DNA of 59,118 nt from Sedimentisphaerales bacterium (GCA_016928435.1 JAFGKT010000026.1:1-59118), one strand, 5' to 3'; shown: positions 37,601-45,821, numbered from the stretch's first letter. The notes: generated by a model from the letters alone, not told the origin. Translations and numbers: made by a program.

Positions 37601-38282
37601 CATCTGAAACCCATAGGTGCATGGTGATCGGATTGCCGTCACCCAGCACCCCCAGATCTTCCAGTTGATCCCAAGGAACAAAAGGCGTGGGATTGATGGT
37701 TGTTAGATCGATAGTTGAGTCGCCGTCAAGGTCCCATTGGTAGGTGAGCGAATCGTTGCCTGGGTCCGAACTGCCCGAAGCGTCGAGTATCAAACCTTCG
37801 CCTTCGTCAATCGTGTACGGACCGCCTGCGTCAGCGACCGGCGCCAGGTTGTTTATCGTCAGCGTCGCAGAGTCATTGCCCGATTCAGAGACAGGCCCGA
37901 TATGCAATGGCAATAAATACCCATCCGATTCGAACAGCAGGTTGATCGGCCTGCCTACGCCGTCACTGGGCAATTGCAAAGATTGAAGATCAGCCCAAGG
38001 AACAGTTATAGTAGAATCGGTGCCGCCCTGGGTTTCATAGTCTCCATCGTTATTGAGATCCCAGGTGTAATGGTTTATCTGATCAAATGGTATCAGACTC
38101 CAAGAACCGCTGCCGTCTAAGTCCAGCGAAGAGCCTTCGTCGATTTCGTAGGGACCGTCGGCTTCAACGAATATCGTCAAGAGTACACGTTGTTCCAGCG
38201 GTTCCAACTGCAACGATTTGGCTGCGATGTTAGTATTTCTGCGACGGTTGCTTCTGATTAGTTTTCTTATTGACTTCGCCAT
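31632..38282 (-). CDS. Giant secreted protein with LEPR-XLL-like N-terminus and about 17 PKD-like repeats
   Basis: 2216 residues. The N-terminus is basic and contains LEPLEQRVLL near residue 28, the LEPR-XLL-like motif found at the start of very large planctomycete surface proteins. Residues 35 to about 1890 are 17 repeats of 85-140 residues. The first 13 share GGPYxIxEGxxLxL, WDLDNDGxxDD (a Ca-loop-like DxDxDG) and xPWxxLxxLGL. The last four are ordinary PKD units with WDFGDG and HTYxDDGxYTxxLTV. The final 320 residues are glycine and serine rich (GTVxxxGxLxGTI pattern), suggesting a beta-helix. There is no membrane anchor. GGGAG lies upstream of the ATG. It is probably an exported adhesin, matrix or cell-envelope protein. 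Confidence 0.85.
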   Translation of the reverse strand: MAKSIRKLIRSNRRRNTNIAAKSLQLEPLEQRVLLTIFVEADGPYEIDEGSSLDLDGSGSWSLIPFDQINHYTWDLNNDGDYETQGGTDSTITVPWADLQSLQLPSDGVGRPINLLFESDGYLLPLHIGPVSESGNDSATLTINNLAPVADAGGPYTIDEGEGLILDASGSSDPGNDSLTYQWDLDGDSTIDLTTINPTPFVPWDQLEDLGVLGDGNPITMHLWVSDGDGGETMTTASLTVDNVAPSVSVGGPYVIQEGQDLQLHGSKEDPNDNDGVKWWRWDINGDGTYGDVTGKNPLITWATLQPILAANASMDSDGTSMEISLKVRDSDNGTGTGYGLVFVVDNLDPQVLNDDAGTYVINEGDPLPLNVTATDPGGDPLTFLWDLDNDGVFDDAAGQSPNVPWATLQTLGLPSDGTSLDIGVKVMDGDGGVGYGAGTLTINNLAPVPDAGGPYEILEGQSLWVDAHATYDPDANDSLVYAWDIYGDGTVDFLAGDSPVAQIPWSVLEDAGVLGHPLENPITLRLIVGDLEGNGQAKRASDDTELTVVNVKPTADVGGPYWINEGDDLQLHGIASDPNANDRPFRWDWDLDNDGQYDDAHGKNPRIPWNTLEAMILPDGSELPDDGTSLVVGLRVTESAPNGFSTEHRELALVVQNIAPDNIDPRALPGNNTYVIDEGNSLTLVASATDAGEEGRELSFLWDLDRDGVFDDAAGHYNPATGKYETTVPWAYLETLVLPNGNPLPSNGNLTMIRLRVDDGEEQGVAYAGAWLRINNVDPVADANGPYHIMEGEDLWLNASDSYDPNGNDHLTYAWDLFANFTPDFYAGDDAIIRIPWEMLESKGLVGDNNPVDLRLVVRDGEGGVDSITTQLYVHDVDPVADAGGPYVIYEGQGVILWGGGSYDINSNDYPLGYAWDLDNDHQYDDAFGKVAWVSWAQLENLGLDDTWDDGTSLPVGLMVWDPQIVTPNMNVAYFDNAGQGDYPSNDGWDVDRDLLLVIQNVMPDIHEVAVGPADEPWKLHDPGVIQEGDDLLLSIIVTDPGNDPLTDAHSILWDLDNDGVYDDASATLFNPATGEYRATVPWEDLEALGLKSDAQYNWWWHKWVGGNPISVRVDDLEEHGVNYANTTLYITNVAPVAEANGPYVINEGEDLLLSALGSFDINSNDEPLMYEWNIDGQGWIHPYETAAGDVFPFSDNSPIVKIPWDDTSFLWPWSLEELCYAGMPSDGSPITLGLRVTDADGAQTETTTTLIINNVDPVADAGGPYVIYEGESPEGPDGIVVTLDASASYDVNGADQWKLTWWGMKDQLQYWWDLDNDGQYDDAFGKTVDLTWQDLVDLGLHETWDDGTSLVIGLLVIDPDAVGVGVEYGFEEETTADTGGICCISHGWDTDRALLMVIQNVMPEVDAGGPYVIQEGDDLQLNGSGSDPGLDPLIFLWDLDNDGAFDDAATPTPLVPWDHLKLLNLKTNGELNTIALMADDNEEHGINIDTATLQIINVVPDVDAGPDITINEGQVAHFYGSFTDPYGPLDTEYSFEWDFGDIPPAAPAYTEHADHRYLDDTGGPFTATFYVSDKDGGVGSDTVLVTVLNVPPTVDAGDGKVGEEGEVLVFAGHFTDPGINDTHTILWDFGDGATADTLQATHTYADDGTYTVTLTVTDDDGGVGTDSFNVIIFNEGPWVYAGPLKAITEGDTVHFAEATFSDVLADIPPQSIVWDFGDGSPLVSGELNPYHTYVDDGPGGYTARLTVDDGDGGVVFDEVHVIVRNAVPLNVDAGPDQTQEMDTLVSFHGSFYDPGINDTHSILWDFGDGYTANTLDATHIYRNSGIYTVSLTVTENEGYGQITDVMQMTVYEELEIINNFSFYHTEHQGIGLIFLAGPGDLTSVRHIDGTGIDFNTVQLTDTAEASSLFVFAGGHLAVSQLGDVSCSEGSSLGSILAPNIALKGSIQIPQGDLRMAMFNKITDQGSINTAGGGIGMAYVTRDIAGTINAATSIGTVLTARGALTSTGKIVANDGDINMAYFGSDVDGMILSSQRVGTVYGLGSTLSGTIRGGEEVGTVMFNNIDSAVISSGGDINNVRSLNSIVDSLLLAAWDIGADGLPGTGDEFFNTSGGAINSVSVNPTSGYFDGSSAMAGVEPYDFTATTRNMLAPSASMQNLASFGQVKNATLGQVFLDGSPIVGTYGIFAATDAPNQVSYTPVSASGAPDFEIRTVWG

Positions 38283-38315
38283 TTTAGTATCTCCCTACTT
38301 TATCTTTCCCTCGTG

Positions 38316-38335
38316 AATTGTACTCAAATTGTACT
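38316..38335 (-). promoter_or_regulatory. Direct repeat upstream of the giant gene
   Basis: AATTGTACT occurs at 38316-38324 and again at 38327-38335, 11 bases apart, i.e. one helical turn, 34-54 bases before the ATG of the giant gene. The spacing suits binding of an activator or response-regulator dimer on one face of the DNA. Confidence 0.35.
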
Positions 38336-39057
38336 TTTGTTCCGTATAATTTCGGTTGTCCGCCCAACGAAATCGAAACCGTTACGCTGCGACAACATTA
38401 AGCGCATATAAGTTAAGCCCGGTATCAGGCAGAATCGTCGGTAAATTGAATATTATGCATCCTCTATGTCACATAACCACTATATGTAGGCGCACACAAT
38501 CTCTCTCTGTACCATCCGTGGTTTTTTCGCGACGATTTGCAGCCAAGCCTCAATTACTACCCCAATCTCACCAACGGCTGATCTCTCCATCATGAGTCTG
38601 CCGCTGTTTGTAACTGCGTTGGCGTAATAAGGGTACATTATACCAGTGTGTTCCCCCAATTCCAAACAAAATCTCATGTATGACAGCCCAGCCTTTATGC
38701 GGAACCGTATGCAATTAGAAATGCCATGATACACCGATTAAGGCCCAATTACGCAGTGTCCCATAATACCCTGTTTTTTCCTACCGGAGAGCTGGGAGTA
38801 CGGAGCAGGGCGGTTGGGATTCAGCTCAAAAAACGCCTGATTTTCTCACCGCATAATCCACCGAAAAAACTTTTCTTCATCACCTGCTCAAGCGTTTTTA
38901 ACCCACCGAAATCAGTGCAGATATTACTAATTTCAGCGTGTTTTTGCTTTCAGGTTGTCATCGACCAAACAGCCGCAGTTGCCAACCGTGTGCTGCGCGC
39001 TGATGCATAAGGCTGGTGGGAGATGATAATAATCAGCGTTAAGCCTCGCTTAACCCC
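38336..39057. other. Gene-free stretch
   Basis: About 720 bases between the giant gene and the tRNA promoter. I see no convincing coding region on either strand, no strong terminator and no repeat shared with the rest of the window. Confidence 0.4.
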
Positions 39058-39086
39058 TTGTCGTGAGTCCCAGCCCGTGCTATAAT
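39058..39086 (+). promoter_or_regulatory. Promoter of the tRNA-Gly gene
   Basis: TTGTCG (39058-39063), a 17-base spacer and a perfect TATAAT (39081-39086) precede the tRNA by about 85 bases. Confidence 0.7.
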
Positions 39087-39171
39087 CCCACCGCCGTCTG
39101 GGACCGTGGACACCTTGGCTCTGTAGTCCACAGGTCGTAGAATGTTGTAAGGCAATATTTGACAATGCCTT

Positions 39172-39491
<320 letters not shown>

Positions 39492-39599
39492 TTCCGAAAG
39501 CTTGTACAAATTGGATACATTTACCATTGATAGTCGCATCGGCGTATGGTAGTTTCTAGCCTGAATAAAGTACATAATATTACTGGTGTATTTTCATAA

Positions 39600-39640
39600 C
39601 CGGCGAGAGAGATATAGTCTTTCTCTACGCCGGTTTTTTT
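39600..39640 (+). terminator. Terminator-like hairpin in the leader of the next gene
   Basis: CCGGCG-AGAGA (39600-39610) pairs with TCTCT-A-CGCCGG (39622-39633) and is followed by seven T residues. It ends only 28 bases before the ATG of the downstream gene, with the ribosome site between them. It can act as a terminator of upstream transcription or as an attenuator. Confidence 0.65.
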
Positions 39641-39668
39641 GTGCCTAAAAAGGCGGAAGGAGGATGCG

Positions 39669-40703
39669 ATGAAGAACGTGTTTGTCAGTTGCATAGTCGT
39701 GTTGATTGGGGCTAGCATACTTCATGCTGATGTGTTTAACATGGGGACCGGACTAACAAATCTTGAAACTGTACATGTGGGAAGTCCGGGTAATTCGGGC
39801 GAACTTTCTGGCAGCGGTGCGGGTGGTTTTGGCCCGGATCGCGTCTGTGGTGCTGTGGCCTACGAGTACAGCATTGGTAAATATGAGGTGACAGCCGGGC
39901 AGTACACTGACCTTCTGAATGCTGTAGCCAAAACAGATAACTATGGCCTTTACAATAGTAATATGTGGTCGTCCAGTTATGGCTGTAAGATTCAACGCAG
40001 CGGCACATCAGGCAGTTACACATACAGCGTGGCGAATGATTATGCCAATCGTCCGGTGAACTATGTGAGTTGGGGCGATGCGGCGCGTTTTGCCAACTGG
40101 CTGCACAATGGCCAGCCGACGGGGAAACAGAACTCTACTACCACTGAAGACGGGGCATACACACTAAACGGAGCAATGACGGATTCGGAGCTTCTAGCGG
40201 TGTCACGCAACGCCAATTGGACCTGGGCTATAACCAGCGAAGATGAGTGGTATAAAGCGGCATATTACGACCCCACCACCAACAGCTACTATGATTATCC
40301 TACGAGCAGTAACAATGTCCCTAGCAATGACATAAGCGATCCGGATCCAGGAAATAATGCAACGTTCAATGACGGCGATTACACGGTCGGCAGTCCATAC
40401 TACCGTACTGAGGTCGGCGCGCATGAGAACTCCGATAGTCCGTACGGCACGTTTGACCAGGGTGGCAATGTGTGGGAATGGAATGAGGCGGTTTTGTACG
40501 AAACATATCATGGCATACGAGGCGGCTCTTTCGGCACTACTGTCAATGACTTCAATCTCCACGCTGCGGACCGTAACTACTGCGCGGCAGGTGAAGATTA
40601 CCAGCTTGGGTTCCGTGTCTCAGCCATCCCTGAGCCTACTTCTATGCTGCTTCTCGCATTCGGAGCCACGGGGCTACTGAGCAAACGAAAGAATATTCGA
40701 TAG
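39669..40703 (+). CDS. Formylglycine-generating-enzyme-like (SUMF1) domain protein with PEP-CTERM tail
   Basis: 344 residues from the ATG at 39669, chosen because AAGGAGG lies 5 bases upstream and the signal peptide starts there (MKNVFVSCIVVLIGASILHA). The body is a SUMF1/FGE-sulfatase-like fold: YSIGKYEVTAGQYTDLLNAV, PVNYVSWGDAARFANWLHNG, ITSEDEWYKAAYY, GGNVWEWNEA and RGGSF...GFRVS are its classic blocks. The end, SAIPEPTSMLLLAFGATG followed by LLSKRKN, is a PEP-CTERM sorting signal. Family members outside sulfatase maturation often act as carbohydrate- or peptide-associated domains. It is probably exported and sorted by an exosortase encoded elsewhere. Confidence 0.85.
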   Translation: MKNVFVSCIVVLIGASILHADVFNMGTGLTNLETVHVGSPGNSGELSGSGAGGFGPDRVCGAVAYEYSIGKYEVTAGQYTDLLNAVAKTDNYGLYNSNMWSSSYGCKIQRSGTSGSYTYSVANDYANRPVNYVSWGDAARFANWLHNGQPTGKQNSTTTEDGAYTLNGAMTDSELLAVSRNANWTWAITSEDEWYKAAYYDPTTNSYYDYPTSSNNVPSNDISDPDPGNNATFNDGDYTVGSPYYRTEVGAHENSDSPYGTFDQGGNVWEWNEAVLYETYHGIRGGSFGTTVNDFNLHAADRNYCAAGEDYQLGFRVSAIPEPTSMLLLAFGATGLLSKRKNIR

Positions 40704-40756
40704 CCTTTGCCGCTTACATGCAGGTGCGTCCATGAGAATAAAAAAGGATGATTGCA

Positions 40757-43700
40757 ATGCATAAGTTAGAACCTCTGGATTCTTGTCATGCAATTTTGGC
40801 AACCGTGCTCTTGATTGTAGTAGGCACGACAATTCCTATCTATGCCCAAAGCGGCCAAGGACCAAGTGGCATGGTCTGGGTATATGTTGATGACCCTGGT
40901 GTTCCAGAGCACGAAGGTTTCCATGGATACATTAGCAAATATGAGACCACAAACGACCAATACTGCGAGTTCCTTAATGAGGCAATATCAGCAGGACAGA
41001 TAATCGTGTACAATGATGTGGTATATTCCAGCAATGATCCATGTTACATTGAACCCTATTTTATTACTTATACCGCGAACGGCACAAGTCAAATCATCTA
41101 CACAGAGGGTGGATTTGCTGTGCAAGACCGTGATGACCTTGACATGGGTAGTCATCCGGTTATTTTAGTGACTTGGTACGGAGCAAAAGCGTTCTGCGAT
41201 TTCTACGGATGGCGGTTACCTACTTATTGGGAATGGCGTGCTGTGGCAGATTATGATGGCACTTACAACTATGGTTGTGGAATAAGTCTCAGCTACGACC
41301 TGGCAAACTATGAAAACCAGAATCCGATCGGTTTGACAAGTAATCCTCACACAACACCAGTTGGATATTACGGCGATTTTGGCTATGGCTTGTGCGACTT
41401 GGCGGGAAACGCTTGGGAATGGACAAGCAGCGAATCCACTTACGGGTATATTGCTAATGGCGGTTGTTGGAGTAACACGGCCAATTATTGCCTTGTTGTC
41501 TACGGTGTAGAAAATTCGCCGGAGTATACCAGTTATGTGTTTGGATTTCGGGCATGCCACGGTGATAGTGAAACTCTTGGAATTGAGGTGTCTGTGAAGG
41601 AAGGTGAATTATGTAACGGTATAGTTTACCTGAATGAACTCAATAGTCTGGAGCTATGGCAAGATGGGGATTTCCTGCAAAGGGTTACGCCAGATTGCAA
41701 TCCATACACTTTCTCAGGGCTTGATCCGTTGCATGAATACCGTGTGGATGCTTACATAAATGATATGGGAGTGGGATCGTTTTCGGTTACAAATACCGCA
41801 GGAGATGTTTCCGGCACGATATGCGCGGGGGAGCGAGTTCAGATTGATGCAACTGTCACGAACGAAAGTGGTGATCCTTCTGAGGGCGTAACCGTCGAAC
41901 TAGTGTCTCATGAAGGTCGGGTTTGGAGAACCGGATTGACCGATAGCGCCGGGGATGTTGAGTGGGATTCCCCGTCCGATCCATCTGAAAAGACTGCCAG
42001 AGCTTATGTGATGCCAGCGACACTGCAGAACGAAAGCTGGCGAGTTGTTGCACGCAGGTATGGATCTGTCGTGGGTAGTTCAGAACTGTTGACCCGATCT
42101 ACACCACACATGGAGCCTGGTGATTATCTTCCAGTCAACATAAATAATCTACCCAATTATGGTGAATCCACCATCGGCATTACGGATTTTCACAGCAGCC
42201 TAGGGCTTCTCGAGGGACAGCCCATGCCGCGTAACACTTGGGTACTGCATATCCAGCCAACGGGTTCTCTTGACGTTATTCTGGAATATGAATGGGGCAC
42301 AGATACTCCAGCAGTAATACAAGGTTATATTAGTGCTTACGGGCCAACCGGACTCCAAGGGACACCTAAACAGATATGGGGGCAAGCGATTCCGGTCGAA
42401 GGCTATGGTTCAGGTACGTTCACATTTGATGAAAATAACCTCCTGCCTGGTGATCCAACTACTTACGAATTAGTAGTTACTCTCTTCATATACAACGGAG
42501 AATATGGTTTTCATGTACCGACTTACGTTGACCATGCCGTGTTGTCCATACCTGAGAATATGCCAGAAAACTACCGCCCTCCGTATCCCAACGTGACTTC
42601 TGCTAGACAGGACGTCTTAGCAATCCAAAGAGGAAGTTTTACTACGGACATTGCAGAGTTATCAGTTCTTTATAACCAGTACTCAAATGCTTATGCTGAC
42701 ATCCGGAGAAATTTGCGGCAAGAGGCACGAGATGGAGTTGAAGAACAGATATGGGAAGCAATGGATGTAATTATGCCTCCGGGGCTATCTGAAGTATCAG
42801 GTGTATTCATTGGTCGATACCAATCTGTCCCCGCCGCAATTATTGGTGTCACAAAAGGCATATTTTCTGGCTTAGGGGAACTGGCTGTGCCATATATTAA
42901 ATGGTTTCAAATAGGTGCTTACATTGAAAGTTCTTACGAAAAATCAGTTGCATATGAGCAGAATGTGGAAACGCTTCAGATGTACGGTTACATATGTGAT
43001 CATATTCAAGCCTTTCTTGCCAGGCCGATTGTTAATGCTAGTGATGGAGACTATGCTGATAAGGTCTCGCTATCTTGGTCTGCGGTGAATGATGCCGTTA
43101 GCTATAAAGTTTTCAGAGCAACGACCCCAGACCTGTCTGACAATACGCTTATCGCTGATGACGTTGCTGAATGCGTCTATGATGACTTTACTGTTTTACC
43201 GGAAGATGTTTATTATTATAGCATTTATACCAACATCGAAGACAGACATCTCTGGTCACAGCCTGATGAGGGACACGCACGCCTTGATCTTGATCTAACA
43301 ATCTCCTCACTTCATGGATCACCCAATCCCGAGGTCGGCGATTACATTTTCCCCGCTGGAACAATCGCTAGTTCAGGAAGTGTGACTTCTCCTTGTGACG
43401 ACGACGGCACGAGAAGATTTGTCTGTATTGGCTATGTAGGAACAGGAAGTGCGCCGAGCGGAAGCGGCACTTCCTATCTGCCATTTGTTTTGACTGAAGC
43501 ATCAAGGCTGACCTGGCAGTGGAAAACTCAGTATGTAGTCAGTTCCGAATCCGGCCCGGGAGGTATAATGAGCCAGAATCCAGTCGGCTGGTATGATGCT
43601 GGAACTCTTATTCAGTTTGTGGCGTTACCAGGAAGTGGTTTTGTTGTCGACAAATGGTTAGTCAATGACAGTATTCAAATGGGCTATAGTAATAGTTTGG

Positions 43701-43936
43701 CTATTTCTGTTGATGGGCCAGTCACTGTGGAAGTTCGTTTCACTCAGTTAGCAATCTCCGACTTAAATGAAGACCGATCCGTTAACCTGCTTGACTTTAT
43801 GATCTTGTGTGAACAATGGCTACAAGCTCCAAGTTCATGCTCTGCAGATATAGCCCCTGAACCGAATGGCGACGGCAAGGTTGACATGAGAGACTTTGCA
43901 GTCTTCGCAGAGAATTGGCTTATAGGCAATGACTGA
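40757..43936 (+). CDS. Large secreted SUMF1-like/dockerin protein
   Basis: About 1059 residues. ATG codons at 40748 and 40757 compete; AAAAAGG abuts the first and is well spaced for the second. The signal peptide ends around IYAQS. Residues 30-275 form a second FGE-like domain (YISKYETTNDQYCEFLNEA, VTWYGAKAFCDFYGWRLP, LCDLAGNAWEWTSSE, FGFRACHG). Later segments include a carboxypeptidase-regulatory-like beta domain (SGDPSEGVTVELVSHEGRVW), a fibronectin-III-like piece (SLSWSAVNDAVSYKVFRATT) and a final dockerin-like pair (DLNEDRSVNLLDF, EPNGDGKVDMRDF, each followed by a W-L end). It lies 53 bp behind the PEP-CTERM paralogue. Confidence 0.8.
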   Translation: MHKLEPLDSCHAILATVLLIVVGTTIPIYAQSGQGPSGMVWVYVDDPGVPEHEGFHGYISKYETTNDQYCEFLNEAISAGQIIVYNDVVYSSNDPCYIEPYFITYTANGTSQIIYTEGGFAVQDRDDLDMGSHPVILVTWYGAKAFCDFYGWRLPTYWEWRAVADYDGTYNYGCGISLSYDLANYENQNPIGLTSNPHTTPVGYYGDFGYGLCDLAGNAWEWTSSESTYGYIANGGCWSNTANYCLVVYGVENSPEYTSYVFGFRACHGDSETLGIEVSVKEGELCNGIVYLNELNSLELWQDGDFLQRVTPDCNPYTFSGLDPLHEYRVDAYINDMGVGSFSVTNTAGDVSGTICAGERVQIDATVTNESGDPSEGVTVELVSHEGRVWRTGLTDSAGDVEWDSPSDPSEKTARAYVMPATLQNESWRVVARRYGSVVGSSELLTRSTPHMEPGDYLPVNINNLPNYGESTIGITDFHSSLGLLEGQPMPRNTWVLHIQPTGSLDVILEYEWGTDTPAVIQGYISAYGPTGLQGTPKQIWGQAIPVEGYGSGTFTFDENNLLPGDPTTYELVVTLFIYNGEYGFHVPTYVDHAVLSIPENMPENYRPPYPNVTSARQDVLAIQRGSFTTDIAELSVLYNQYSNAYADIRRNLRQEARDGVEEQIWEAMDVIMPPGLSEVSGVFIGRYQSVPAAIIGVTKGIFSGLGELAVPYIKWFQIGAYIESSYEKSVAYEQNVETLQMYGYICDHIQAFLARPIVNASDGDYADKVSLSWSAVNDAVSYKVFRATTPDLSDNTLIADDVAECVYDDFTVLPEDVYYYSIYTNIEDRHLWSQPDEGHARLDLDLTISSLHGSPNPEVGDYIFPAGTIASSGSVTSPCDDDGTRRFVCIGYVGTGSAPSGSGTSYLPFVLTEASRLTWQWKTQYVVSSESGPGGIMSQNPVGWYDAGTLIQFVALPGSGFVVDKWLVNDSIQMGYSNSLAISVDGPVTVEVRFTQLAISDLNEDRSVNLLDFMILCEQWLQAPSSCSADIAPEPNGDGKVDMRDFAVFAENWLIGND

Positions 43937-43966
43937 ATGTACTGTTTTGCAGGTTGGTGTTGAATT

Positions 43967-45319
43967 TCAAATCGCCGGCAACCCTGCCACCGCCCCTGCG
44001 GTATCGGCAAGGTCAAGATGGGTGTAGGTATTCATTGTTAGGCGGATGTCGCTATGCCGCATGAGTTTTTGGGCGATGGAGGGAGATACGCCATTTCGGG
44101 CTAGGAGGGTAGCGAAGGTATGTCGTAAGCTGTGAACATCAACGGTTCGCCCGTGTGCGTCACGTTTGGCGATGTCCGCAGCGGCCAAGTCCAGGTTGAA
44201 GGTTCGCAAGAAGTTGCGACCCAGGCGAAACAGTGGCGTTTGGGGGCTAAACGTGCGACGATCCGTCTTTTCCAATTTGGTGATATGTTCGCGAAGTTCA
44301 TCAGCCAAGTCTGGGCGTAGCGGTAAAGTGGCTGCTCGGCCGCTTTTGGCATGTTTGGCTTTGACGTGGACACATGGCGTTTTGAGATCGAAGGAATCGA
44401 CGGTCAAGGATGCGACTTCGCCACGTCGCAGGCCGGTTAGGATCATGAATTTGTAGATCAAGGCACGCTCCTTGCCGATGTCGATTAGCTTCTTACGTCG
44501 TTGTGGCTTAACCTTTGCAAGTTGCTTGCCTTTGTTTGGGCCATGCTGGATTGTCATGGCATCTTTCAGTGGCCGCTCCTCGGCTGCCTGTAATAAACGT
44601 GTTATTTCATCTTCTGTTAATGGCCGCCGTTTTCTAGCCGGTTCACCTTCTTCGATTTTTGGCAGATCAGCTAATGGATTGCTTGCCAACCGCCCTTCTG
44701 CTACGCACCAATTGCAGAATGCAATAATGGCTGCTCGGTACATGTTGATTGTTCTGGCTGAGAGCGGTTTTGAATCTTTCGAACTGCGGCAGGTATTGGT
44801 CTGTTTCGTTAGCCATTCCTGCATCGTCTGGCGGTCAATATCTTTTAGCAGCAGTAATTTGCATTCCTTGACCAGTCGAGCGAGTTCATTACGCACATTG
44901 CTGATATGCTTCGGTGAGATACGCCGGCCACGTGTGGTTTTGAGGGCCAGTTGGGCCAGGTAATCTTCGATATGCCTGTCAATGGGCGTGTCACGAAGAT
45001 TGGAGGCATTTAGCTCCTGATGGCTCATTACTCCGGCTCTTACCTTATCAATATCAGCGAGGGTGTCGGCCAGAACCTTCTCTGCAGCTTGGCGATCTTT
45101 GCATCTGGTGGATACGCGTTGTGTTTTTCCGGTAGCATCGCGGTAGCGGATGTACCAGCAGTCGGAGACGAACTGGATACGGCCGTCGGGGCAGAGTTCG
45201 GCGGTGCGGGTTTGGCCTTTGCCGTTCGTCCAGCGGGCGAGTTTTTTGCCGCGGCGTTCAATGATTTCCGCGCCGGCGGGCATGGGGATGGGATACTTCT
45301 TTTTGTAGACTACTGCCAT
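43967..45319 (-). CDS. Tyrosine recombinase (integrase)
   Basis: 450 residues. The N-terminal 100 residues carry an arm-type DNA-binding domain (CWYIRYRDATGKTQRVSTRC), then a SAM-like core-binding domain. The catalytic domain shows TGLRRGEVASL (Arg I), VHSLRHTFATLLARNGV (His-x2-Arg), MRHSDIRLT (His) and the nucleophile Tyr432 in NTYTHLD. All catalytic residues are present, so it may be active. It stops shortly after the Tyr without the long C-terminal tail seen in the remnant at the tRNA. A small excisionase-like gene lies 89 bp upstream on the same strand. Confidence 0.93.
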   Translation of the reverse strand: MAVVYKKKYPIPMPAGAEIIERRGKKLARWTNGKGQTRTAELCPDGRIQFVSDCWYIRYRDATGKTQRVSTRCKDRQAAEKVLADTLADIDKVRAGVMSHQELNASNLRDTPIDRHIEDYLAQLALKTTRGRRISPKHISNVRNELARLVKECKLLLLKDIDRQTMQEWLTKQTNTCRSSKDSKPLSARTINMYRAAIIAFCNWCVAEGRLASNPLADLPKIEEGEPARKRRPLTEDEITRLLQAAEERPLKDAMTIQHGPNKGKQLAKVKPQRRKKLIDIGKERALIYKFMILTGLRRGEVASLTVDSFDLKTPCVHVKAKHAKSGRAATLPLRPDLADELREHITKLEKTDRRTFSPQTPLFRLGRNFLRTFNLDLAAADIAKRDAHGRTVDVHSLRHTFATLLARNGVSPSIAQKLMRHSDIRLTMNTYTHLDLADTAGAVAGLPAI

Positions 45320-45408
45320 ACATTCTCCATAGTCCTGATCTTGTGTATCTGTGACACACTGAGCAGTATTTTCGCGGTGATATCAAGGTTATTATGGCAG
45401 TTTACCCC

Positions 45409-45579
45409 CTATTTTGGTTTCGGGCAGCCATCCGTGATCCATTGCATAAATGGTTCCTTTGGCCAGCGGATTATCCTGCCAAATTTTACGGGTTGCGGTA
45501 TGCTTTTCTGGTCAATGAGCCGGTAGACAGTGCGCGGCGAACAGTCGAGTAATGTGGCAATGTGATTTACGGTCAGCAT
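45409..45579 (-). CDS. Excisionase/AlpA-like helix-turn-helix protein
   Basis: 56 residues. The protein MLTVNHIATLLDCSPRTVYRL continues as IDQKSIPQPVKFG and RIIRWPKEPFMQWI; it is written here in parts. This is the compact MerR-like HTH_17 fold used by excisionases and AlpA regulators: the HTH helix pair is followed by a wing with the Lys/Arg-phi-Gly turn and the W-x-(R/K)-x2 motif. Position and strand directly upstream of the integrase support a role in excision or in control of integration. Confidence 0.8.
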   Translation of the reverse strand: MLTVNHIATLLDCSPRTVYRLIDQKSIPQPVKFGRIIRWPKEPFMQWITDGCPKPK

Positions 45580-45638
45580 AACGGGATTGGCTTGGGTGTG
45601 GATGGTGATGCTCCTTTGAGGGCTGATAGAATGAGATC

Positions 45639-45766
45639 AGAGAGTTCAAAAAAGAACTGTTCTCTACCCTCTATATCTGCCGTAAACCAGATTTTGTCGC
45701 GCAGAAAAATGGTGTTTCAGTTAATATTTAACCTTCAGAAGAAACCTGCCCAAAATCAGAGAGTTT
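45639..45766. other. Repeats in the excisionase-methyltransferase spacer
   Basis: AGAGAGTTC (45639-45647) and GAACTGTTCTCT (45654-45665) form a small hairpin. The 11-mer ATCAGAGAGTT occurs twice, at about 45636-45646 and 45756-45766. Next to integrase and excisionase genes such repeats may be accessory binding sites. Confidence 0.35.
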
Positions 45767-45792
45767 CTGCCATAGATTTCACTTCAAATCGA

Positions 45793-45821
45793 TTGACAAT
45801 TCGCTTTTCTACAGATATATT
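45793..45821 (+). promoter_or_regulatory. Promoter of the DNA methyltransferase gene
   Basis: TTGACA (45793-45798), a 17-base spacer and TATATT (45816-45821) form a near-perfect sigma70-type promoter. Transcription should begin near 45828. Confidence 0.75.

Noticed and set aside
39669..43936. Diversity-generating retroelement around the FGE-like proteins
   Set aside because: FGE/C-lectin-like targets are typical of such systems, but no reverse transcriptase, template repeat or accessory gene is visible.
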